Source: Beroe forskalii (taxonomy: Eukaryota; Ctenophora; Nuda; Beroida; Beroidae). From it: a stretch of DNA of 64,000 nt. Location of the stretch: positions 372,001-436,000 of the forward strand of contig WFMF01000040.1 in NCBI GenBank assembly GCA_011033025.1, given 5' to 3'. The notes beneath the pieces were generated by a model. It made no database searches. It was not told the origin of the DNA and saw nothing but the letters and a program-made list of their open reading frames with translations. Position 1 is the stretch's first letter. Each line of letters opens with the position of its first letter. A program made the translations under genes and the position numbers. Positions 24,201-33,520 of this stretch are shown piece after piece.

Positions 24201-27200
24201 ATTGTACCTCTCTGTTACTTTGGCTGATAAGTATGTGTACTCCAACTATACACTGGGGTATATCCTGACTACCGTACACTACAAGTACAGTCCAGTAAAC
24301 TTCGTTCTATCCTACGCTCAGCTAGTCTTCCCTCTGGTATGTTAAATATATTTAATGAGAATATTCAATTTTTTCATTCTCTCACTAGTTGCTAAATTCT
24401 GTTAATTCGATTTCAACTCTAATTATTCTTATGTTTTAACAAAAGTTTCCATTAACTCAGGACTATTGATTAGGGTATTTAATCGATTCCGTAAGTCCAT
24501 GCTCCCAGGATTACATTTTGGTGTTGGTGATTGTATTCTACATCGCTAGTTGCACGGTCGATGGAATCAGGAGAATCGGCATCTGGTTCTTCTGGGTGAA
24601 GGTCGGTAGCTCACGTTTCAGTGTTGTTTTCACTGATTATAGGATCCGCAAATAAATGTCTTTGAACTTGGGGGGGCCAACGTCCCGCTTTGTCCCGGTT
24701 TGTCCCGCTTTGTCCCATTGCTCACCCAAATCTTGGAGCGGGACATTTTTTGGAGCGGGACAAACCGGGACAAAGCGGGACAAAGCGGGACATTGCGGGA
24801 CAAACCGGGACATTTCTGATATGAAATTTCCAATATTTAAGGAAAAAGTTTATTTGTTGGCTCACCGGGCATTGAATTCATTGAATAAGGGGTGAAACTT
24901 CATCCCAGGCATATTTTCGACCTCATGGTGGGAAATCTGACCTTAGATCTCAGTCTCATGGACTACTTTTCTTGCCCTCATAGCTCACAAATATATTATG
25001 CAAAGTTAAACGCTCACCCCAATGGCCCAATGGTCTTGAATGCATTTGATTTTGAAAATTTAAGGAAATACCTTTAGGACACTTGGGACAAATGGGACAT
25101 TGACAAATGGTACGCAAGAGAACGACAATTTGTTTGTTTGGTGCAATATCAGAATATCCAACGTACCACCACATCCCCTTCCGGGGTGGGTGGCACTCAA
25201 TTGCAGAGAGTTCTACTGGGACCCACCTGGTTGCACTACTAGCCTTGCTAGCAACCTCTTACCTGTTACCAGGTGGTGATACTCTAGGAGAAACAATTGG
25301 TCGGGGTCACCCCTTCGAAGATTAACTACCTTGATCCCTATGGTAAGAAATAAAAGAGTGATGAGACCCTCTTAACCTTGTGCCCTTTGGGCATGCCACT
25401 GGTTAGAGCTTGTGCATGGTCTGAAAGAGGTGAAGAGTAGGAGAGTGGACTCAAATTTGTGAGGCGAGAATGACAATGAACAAGAAAGATTGAGAAAAAT
25501 TGGACAGCGACAAATGGGAGTCAAAAAGTGAAAACGGATCAGGGAAATTGGGATAGGGCAGAAGGGACTCAAAAAAGTGAATTTGGGCATGAAAAGTTGG
25601 GTCAGAGAATACACTTCGCGTATTAAAATCCGCCGGCCATGTGACCTTGCCAAAGTAGTGCCTCAGGCTATAAAAGATGACATAACCGGCGGATAACTAA
25701 TAGGGCTCAAAAATGGAATTGGGACATGGACAATTGGGATGAGACGGACAATTGGGACAAAGGCAATTGGACTCAAACGAGTGAGAACGGAAAAGGAAAG
25801 TTTGGACAAATGTGACAGAGACAAATGAGACTCAGAAAATGAAAACAGACAAGGACAATGGAGACAAATTTGACTCAAAAAGTGAAGAAAAAGTGGTGAA
25901 GCTGCACAAACGGACAAAACAAGTGATGAACTGAGGTAGACTTACGACTTACGTACTGGTATCAGCAACACGCAGTCCCCCTACTGGTGTCAGAGACCAC
26001 GACATATCACCTACTCGTATCAGCCAAGTCTCACAGACTCACATACTGGTGTCGAGACACGTAGTCTTACCTACTGGTGTTGTCAGGGCTGTCAGATACA
26101 CGCAGTCTCACCACCTGGTGTCAGAGACACGCAGTCTCACCACCTGGTGTCAGAGACACGTAGTCTCGCTCTGGTGTCGAGACACGTAGTCTCGCCTACT
26201 GGTGTCAGAGACACGTAGTCTCGCCTACTGGTGTCAGAGACACGTAGTTTCGCCTACTGATGTCAGAGACACGTAGTCTCGCCTACTGGTGTCAGGAGAC
26301 GTATCACCTGCTGGTGTCAGAAACACGTAGTATCACCCTACTGGTGTCAGAGACACGTAAGTCTCACCTACTGGTGTCAGAGACACGTAGTCTCACCTAC
26401 TGGTGTCATAAACACGTAGTCTTACCTCCAGTTCTACATAATGATGTCAGGGACACTAGTGTCTCACCAGTGGTTTCAGAGACGAAGTGAGCCCACACAG
26501 TCTCTCACATACTGGTGTCAGAGTCGTTGTCACCTACTGGTGTCAGGAACACGTAGTCCCCTTACTGGTGTCAAAGAGACACGTCATAATATCACCTACT
26601 CGTGTCAGAGAGACACCTAGTCTCACATACTGACATACACGCAGTCTCACCACTCGGTGCTCAGATACACGTAGTCTCACCACCTGGTGCTGAGACACGT
26701 AGTCCCCCCCTACTGGTGTCCAGAGAGACACGTCATATCACCTACTCGTGTCAAGAGACACTAGTCTCCACACTGACTGTATACTGGTCAAAGACACGAA
26801 GTCTACTGGTGTCAGTACAATAAGATGCATGCAGTCTCCACCTGGTGTCGAATACACCGAGTCTTGTCTACTCTGGTGTCAGAGACACGTAGTCTCGCCA
26901 CTTGCTGTCACGGGAGCGGCTCTACCCAGCTGGTTTCAGAGTCACTAGTCTCACCTACTGGTGTCAGAGACACGTCTGGTCTCACCCACTGGTGTCAGAG
27001 ACACGTGGTCTCCTGCTGCTGGTGACAGAGACACGTCTCACCTGCTGGTGTCAGCACGTAGTCTCACCTGCTGGTGACAGGAGCACGTCTCTCCTGCTGG
27101 TGTCAGGGGCACGTGAGTCTACCTGCTGACAGAGACGGTCTCCACCTGCTGGTGACAGACACGTCTCACTGCTGGTGTCAGAGACACATAGTCTCACCTG

Positions 27201-30200
27201 CTGGTGACAGAGACACATAGTCTTACCTGCTGGTGTCAGAGACGTAGTCTCACCTGCTGGTGTCAGAGACACGTAGTCTCACCCTGTTGGTGACAGAGAC
27301 ACGTCTCACCTGCTTGTGACACAGACACGTAGTCTCACCTGCTTGTGACAGAGAATTTACGTAGTCTCACCTGCTGGTGACAGAGACACGTAGTCTCACC
27401 TGCTGGTGTCAGAGACACGTAGTCTCACCTGCTGGTGACAGAGACACGTAGTCTCACCTGCTGGTGTCAGAGACACGTAGTCTCACCTGCTGGTGACAGA
27501 GACACGTCTCACCTGCTGGTGACAGAGACACGTCTCACCTGCTGGTGTCAGAGACACACGTAGTCACCTGCTGGTGACAGAGACACGTAGTCTCACCTGC
27601 TGGTGTCAGAGACACGTAGTCTAACCTGCTGGTGTCAGAGACACGTAGACTTCTCACCTGTTGGTGACAGAGACACGTCTCACCTGCTTGTGACACAGAC
27701 ACGTAGTCTCACCTGCTTGTGACAGAGACACGTAGTCTCACCTGCTGGTGACAGAGACACGTAGTCTCACCTGCTGGTGTCAGAGACACGTAGTCTCACC
27801 TGCTGGTGACAGAGACACGTAGTCTCACCTGCTGGTGTCAGAGACACGTAGTCTCACCTGCTGGTGACAGGGCACGTCTCACCTACTGGTGACAGAGACA
27901 CGTCTCACCTGCTGGTGTCAGAGACACGTAGTCTCACCTGCTGGTGACAGACACGTAGTCTCACCTGCTGGTGTCAGAGACACGTAGTCTCACCTGCTGG
28001 TGTCAGAGACACGTAGACTTCTCACCTGTTGGTGACAGAGACACGTCTCACCTGCTTGTGACACAGACACGTAGTCTCACCTGTTTGTGACAGAGACACG
28101 TAGTCTCACCTGCTGTTGTCAGAGACACGTAGTCTCACCTGCTGGTGACAGAGACACGTCTCACCTGCTTGTGACAGAGACACGAAGTCTCACCTGCTGG
28201 TGTCAGACACCCCGGGTAGTCTCACTGATGTTTGAGAGTTGTCTGCAGTACTGTTGTCAGGGACTCTTCATAAGGCGTTTTACTAGTGTTAGAGGGGTTG
28301 CGTAGTGGTGACAGAGACACCTTGTATGACGTACTGGTTTAAGAGACTATGATGTTTTACTAATGCTGGTGTCAGAATTGTTGGTACTATTATACTGGTG
28401 TCAGAGCTGTTGTGGTGTCATAGACACATTATATGACTGATGTTTAAAGATAGTAGGCAGTAAGGACACTCTGTATGACGTGCTGGTGTCAGGCACCGTG
28501 CCGTAATACGCCAAAAGACGTCAACACTTACCTACTGACACGTAGTCTGATGTACTGGTTTCAGATACGTAGATAGTAGATACACGTTGTCTACATAGAG
28601 AGATAGTGATGGTTTGAAATTACTCAGATAGTACATGAAGTGTCACGTCCTGATGTAAGAGACACGCAGTCTGGCGTATTTGTATAATTAGGGACTCGTA
28701 GTACGACTGAGTTATTGACTTTATCAGGCTAATTGCGTGCTTTTCTGACACCACGACAATAGCACTGTCTTGTTAGTTAACATGGCATTGACTGCTGAAA
28801 GTGCCCTGCCACAGTAGGTCGGACTAAAAACATTGCCACATCTATTTGAAACATTGTGATCATAAATGCCAGACCAGGTATCCTGAAAACATATAATCAG
28901 AACGTAAAACCAGGACGTATCTCTTATTTCTAATGCCTACATCAGTTTTTTAATCTGTATCAGACAGCAATTTCCGGCTCGAAAACTCAAGAACAATCGC
29001 ATTTCATTAGAAAAATAGCAATTTTTGGACCCATTCTCTCCTGCTTAATCTCCCTTGTTTAGTCGACCTTATCTCTTCCATTTTGTTTGATATACGTATA
29101 GAATGCCCATGTAGTGATGTATCTGACTATATCAAATAGTTGTAAGGTTTTAAAATGAGTCTCATGTTGCAGTGAAGTCTGCAGGAGACAAATGTCCCGC
29201 TTTGTCCCGCAATGTCCCGCTATGTTCCATTTTTGTCCCGTTGCTCACCTATTTTTCCAAACGGGACATTTTTTGGAGCGGGACAAAACGGGACAAAGCG
29301 GGACGTTGGCCCCCCCCCCTTGAACTTTTATTTGGAGTTCTGTAAATTAAAATGTAGAAAGCTATCTATTTTCCATTCAGATGTTTGAGGTCATACCCAA
29401 ACGTACGATGCCCCAAGGCTTGCTCCTTCTTTCTGCTTCGTTTAGCTGCGCCATGTTGGCTCTCAGCCAGGTTCTGATGGTTGCCATGCCCACGTATTCC
29501 ACGTACGGTAGTCAGCACTACAGCGCGGGGATAGTCAACGGAACTAACATTGTCAAGGCTTGTGACAGCGGTGCCCCGCAAGGTAACTTATTGAAAACTG
29601 AAATGTTGACTGCGTATTCGCTCACCCACTGATCCATTTGACATTGACCGATCAGCACGCGAATTGACAGTCCACTCACGAGCTGAATGGTCAATGGACG
29701 ATATCGGGATCCTGTGGGTAAGAGAATACACCACCCATTGTAAGTGTTACGTGCCTAATACTCTATGACGTACTGCAGGTTGACAGGTTTAGTTCAAGGC
29801 CAGTGTGACTCCAGTGCTTTCATTGGGGGTATTATTTGACAAGATGCGTTAGAAATTAGCGAGGAAATCCCCGGAAATCCAATAAAATTCCGTCATCACC
29901 AACGCAATAGAACTATGTTTAAGTCTTATAAGGTTCGTAAGTCTTATAAGGTTCCCCAATAATCACGCCGTGACGTCACGCTCCTGACAATGACGTTACT
30001 CTCCGAGTGTCAGTTGACGCAGGTTGCTTCCATCATCACACGGTTTACCATCCGAGCTAACTTCTACGGGGCCATCGTCACCTACCTCGTCTCTGCTTTC
30101 GTTGGCGTAAGTCTCAATTTGTAGTTTGTACTGCAAGTCATTTGAGTGCTGCGAGTAAATTGTTGCAGTAAGAAATTTGTTGCTGTTATTAATTTGTTAT

Positions 30201-30415
30201 TCTAAGTCAATTGTTGCTCATATTCATTTTTCATGTCGAAAGCGTTCATACCCGTTTCCTTCGCGTCTATCATTTTGCTGCCTTTTTTCTCATCGAAATC
30301 ACATCAGGCGTACGTGATCGGTTTCTTCGTTGCCGCTATCCGTAGAAAGAGAACTATTCTGGAGAAAGCAGTGGGAGACCGTGCTGCTGACGATGACCCT
30401 CTCCTCAACCTCTGA
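21205..30415 (+). CDS. LMBRD1: Lysosomal cobalamin transport escort protein LMBD1
   Basis: LMBD1 is a nine-helix lysosomal membrane protein that works with ABCD4 to export vitamin B12. Eleven coding exons: 21205-21282, 21876-22052, 22212-22344, 22498-22686, 23320-23579, 23882-24039, about 24177-24336 (or 24222-24336), 24509-24601, 29381-29582, about 30006-30106 and 30308-30415. The predicted length, about 537 residues, matches the family (about 540). Family landmarks include LITALLLPVDVFMTSYQK, AYFYFEEG, FLLVGAFVQFG, TYTAYGLSAFPFN, KDGRP-like ADGRPVIPADRR, LVFPLDYILV, GIRRIGIWFFWVK and YGSQHY. The start ATG 21205 opens directly into the first hydrophobic helix. The tail ends DDDPLLNL, fitting the [DE]xxxL[LI] lysosomal sorting motif. 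Two junctions are odd: intron 6 is flanked by a 12-bp direct repeat, and intron 9 has no phase-compatible AG. Identity is certain; those two borders are not. Confidence 0.93.
21751..21910 (+). repeat. Tandem duplication of the LMBRD1 exon 2 acceptor and first codons
   Basis: The block CCCCTCTCTAG followed by ATTTGTGTGATCGTGG..ACATCAGTAA occurs twice, with exon-like sequence starting at 21786 and at 21876, exactly 90 bp apart. The second copy is the true exon 2. Splicing to the first copy would read 20-odd codons (through SPRFDSIPL) and then hit TAG, so it is a decoy acceptor. Further small CCCCTAGATTTGACTC duplications lie between the copies. Confidence 0.85.
24670..29319. mobile_element. 4.65-kb composite DNA transposon filling LMBRD1 intron 8
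   Basis: Both ends begin, reading inward, with a G run then CCAACGTCCCGCTTTGTCCC, in opposite orientation. The flanking 8-bp sequence TTGAACTT is repeated exactly at 24662-24669 and 29320-29327, a target-site duplication. Each end is itself a fold-back of about 130-150 bp made of 10-bp repeats (TGTCCCGCTT and its complement). Inside are a short unique part and the 25.9-28.7 kb minisatellite. No transposase frame is visible, so it is non-autonomous. The 8-bp duplication fits hAT, P or Zisupton-like groups; the superfamily is not resolved. Confidence 0.8.
25955..28660. repeat. Minisatellite array B (core CTGGTGTCAG), inside the transposon
   Basis: Roughly 90 units of about 22-29 bp: GTCTCACCTGCTGGTGTCAG followed by AGACACGTA. 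The left third has CACCTACTGG and the right two thirds CACCTGCTGG. In the right part larger blocks alternate TGGTGTCAG and TGGTGACAG and recur (about 27.3-27.65 kb and 27.65-28.05 kb). The core is the reverse complement of the core of arrays A and C. Confidence 0.93.
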
Positions 30416-31495
30416 ACACCCTTCTCGTGGTCACGTACATGGTGATGACTCGAAGTGACAACGTCACATCACGCGCGGTAGTGTGACAACATCACACGAG
30501 ACATTAATATAATCACGCGTAGTGTGACAACATCACGCTTGAGTTGTGCTATGAGATCAAGAGATAGATGGGTGTCACCATGAGTTCAGTTCGTAAGTTG
30601 TGTTCAATTAATGATTATGTGAGTTAAGTGTTTGAGTGTTAAGAAGTTAAAATGAAACGACTATCATCATATTTATTATTATGAGTAGCTGCATTATATG
30701 ATCAGTTGTAAATATTTTCATAAAAAACTATGTTTTTCATTCAAATCAAACCAATGAAAGAATGAAGGACGTTACGAAGAGAGATATAGACCCCATTTTG
30801 ATACTTGCATGATCCTGTTTAGAAGATCAGAATCATTTCCAACATTTTTAAAAATCCTGTTTACAAATAAAATATATGGAAAAGTGACTTATACTTGTAT
30901 TCAACTATTTTACCATCTAAGTTTTTATATATTGCTGATTGCTGAATTTACAAAATTAATTTTTCTGGAATTATTTGGTAAATATTCGATTTTCTTATCA
31001 ATTTCTTGTTTTGAGTAATTTTGATTTATGTGAAGTTTAATGAAATTACTTATTTGCTTTACTGTCGCCAAATGATCACCGTGTAACAGGTCTAAAAGTG
31101 GAAAACCATTGCTTTAGGGCGTTTAATTTTACTTGTTTTGATTTTAATGCTCCCAACTAAACCTCGACCTCTGATAATCACGTGACTATATGCCATTAGA
31201 TTGAGAACTGGGACTTTCGTTCAAAGTAATTATTATCAAGCATTTCATATCAACTGCACGGTGTTCGTTTCATGATATGAAGGTATTTTATGAGGTATGA
31301 ATTCTCATGTTTTAGTCGCAGCGCACTCCACCAGTACTCTTTTTAACCCCTTTACATTACCTATTACTCGTTTTAACCCCCTCCCCTATTACTCGTTTTA
31401 ACCCCCCACTTATTACCCATTCTAACCCCTTACCTATTACCAGTTTAACCCCTCACCTGTTCCTTGTTTTAATTTAACCTTCTCACCTATCTGCA
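30416..31495. other. LMBRD1 3' UTR and intergenic; TTTAACCCC repeats at 31330-31480
   Basis: The AATAAA hexamer inside CAAATAAAATAT near 30866 is a plausible poly(A) signal for LMBRD1. From about 31335 to 31470 five units containing ACTCGTTTTAACCCC, about 29 bp each, lead into the next exon and could act as a pyrimidine-rich acceptor region. Confidence 0.5.
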
Positions 31496-32757
31496 GCCCA
31501 TGTCTGATGAAGAAGATGTCCCGGACGCCACGCCCCCCGACAACACTCCCACCCACAACGGGCACTGCAGCGATGATGACTCGAGTGAGGGTCGGAGAAC
31601 AGCTGCTCATGAGCTCCTAGACAACAACACGCGGCAAAGCAGCTGCCTGAGCGGGGAGAGTTGCGATGTCGATGAAGAGGAAACAGGAAGTTGCGAGTCA
31701 GGGGAATCTGATGCCCCTCAGGATGGGTCTTTTGATACGGATGTTTACGAGGCACAAGATCTATCCAGACCGGAAACACCCGCGTGAGTTGAGAACTTTA
31801 CCCTCCCCTCCCCCTCCCCCTATTTTTGTTTTGTTTCACATAAAAGGCATTGGGGGAGGATTAGCAGAAATCATTGACATGTAAGGGTTTTGTGTATACT
31901 ACCGTTCTCCGTGCAGCGTGTGTCCAATTTATGTCAGTTTCAATCATACAGTGTGTCATACACTACAAGTTAAAGGATTAATCTGTTAACCGCAATCCCT
32001 CATAATATCGCATGCTTTGCGCCGAAAAAAACTGCCTCCTGTACCTACTGTAACTCTGTAAGTAAACCAGATATTGCTTATACCCTCTGACTGTAGCCAC
32101 TAGCCACGATTAACTCTCGTCTCTCAGTATTGAAGTATTCCTCTCTTTCTAACGAAACTCGTGATTATTGATTTCTACGAATGATTAAATCAAATATTTA
32201 GTAAGGTGGACAAGTTTTACCTTAAAAAGAAATCTTAGGTCACACGGGGTCACATGGTTCACTTCAAAGGAGTAATAAGTGCTATTGATAGTCCCACTAC
32301 TTCATTTTAAACGCTGCGCACCAGAAATAGGCAGGCAGAATGACGTCATTATGTTTTCATGATGTAGTGAGTTGATGACGTTGAACCGCCTATTTCTCGT
32401 GTACGGCGTTTAATATACCATATTTAACTGTCCGGTACTACTCTAGAGCCTGTACTACAAATTAAATCAAATCAATCGTGAAGGTCACGTGGTGTGTTTA
32501 ACATAATGACAGTTGTATTTGCACTATAACCTGATAGCAACATCTTGACTGAGCTGTAATTCGCGCGTTTTAAAACACTGTTCTAACTGAGCTGTTGCTA
32601 GTGCACGTTTTACTCTGTTTCTGATTCCAATCTCTCTTTCCTTAATTTGTAGCATATTTTGTAGATCTGTTGAAATTGGAATGGGTCGAAAAGATAAAAA
32701 GCATAAACGGACTAGGGAAACCATTCGTGAACAGATCAAGTCTCACCGCAGTTTCAG
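31496..32757 (+). CDS. Part of an unrecognised gene: acidic exon plus basic exon
   Basis: Exon 1 (31496-31783) follows TCTGCAG and contains ATG at 31500 with MSDEEDVPDATPPDN; it is Ser/Asp/Glu-rich (CSDDDSSEGRR, CDVDEEETGSCESGES). It ends at GTGAGT. Exon 2 (32665-32757) follows TTTTGTAG, is in matching phase (two bases carried) and reads SVEIGMGRKDKKHKRTRETI then REQIKSHRSF, strongly basic, ending AG/GTTGGT. Low-complexity acidic then basic composition suggests a nuclear or cytoskeletal regulatory region, but I do not recognise the family. Later exons were not found before the opposite-strand receptor gene at 33.5 kb. The exon 1 start may also be internal to a longer gene. Confidence 0.5.
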
Positions 32758-33520
32758 GTTGGTTGACATTAGAGAGTTTTGGGCAAAAGAAATTTGGGCG
32801 TGTTCAGTGTCCACCACCACTAATAAGGTGTGACTAACCGGTATGTGTGACTAACTGGTATGTGTGATTAACTGGTAGGTGTGACTGACTGGTAGGTTTG
32901 ACTAACTGATATGTGTGATTAACTGGTATGTGTGACTAACTGGTATGTGTGACTAACTGGTAGGTGTGACTAGCTGGTAGGTTTGACTAACTGGTAGGTG
33001 TAACTAACTGGTAGGTGTGACTAGCTGGTAGGTTTGACTAACTGGTATGTGTGATTAACTGGTATACTTAAATATGGGTCAAAAGCAACGCGTCGATGCT
33101 GACGTTAGCATGGGGAGGAGGTCAGTTAATCATGGCATATGCTGACAGACGGGGTGAGGGAGTTGAAAATGGCCAAAAAATGATGAAGTAATATGTGACG
33201 GCCCCCCAAGGATCCCTACGGCCTAGCCTCTTGTTAAGGTGTTCACTTAGGTATCCTTTGTACAGAAAAGTCTCATTGAGAAAAGGCGTAACTAGTAAAA
33301 GCAATTTAGGAATCAAATTTCTAAAATATGTACATAATAATCTGAGAAGAATATCTAAACTTGGAGAAGCGTACCTTGGAAAAGCGTACTTGCAATATTT
33401 AAATTGTGCATGATATTTCTATACCATCCAATTTCTATGCCATCCAATTTCTATGCCATCGCTCAATGTTCATCTTTCCTATTGCTAGACAAGCAAAGAA
33501 GGATTTAGAATTTTAGTCAA
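32758..33520. repeat. GTGTGACTAACTGGTAG array and a MITE end
   Basis: From about 32825 to 33066 a unit of about 18 bp, GTGTGACTAACTGGTAG or GTATGTGATTAACTGGT, recurs 13 or so times. At about 33113-33215 lies a sequence ending AATATGTGACGGCCCCCC, one terminus of a dispersed element also seen at 40.4 and 63.56 kb. Remaining sequence is non-coding. Confidence 0.75.

Noticed and set aside
26260-28305. Open frames of the SETRSLTYWCQ type in array B
   Set aside because: Repeat-derived; the same peptide appears because of the unit sequence.
24670-29319. LTR retrotransposon in LMBRD1 intron 8
   Set aside because: The ends are inverted, not direct, repeats, and no gag-pol frame is present; an 8-bp duplication fits a DNA transposon.
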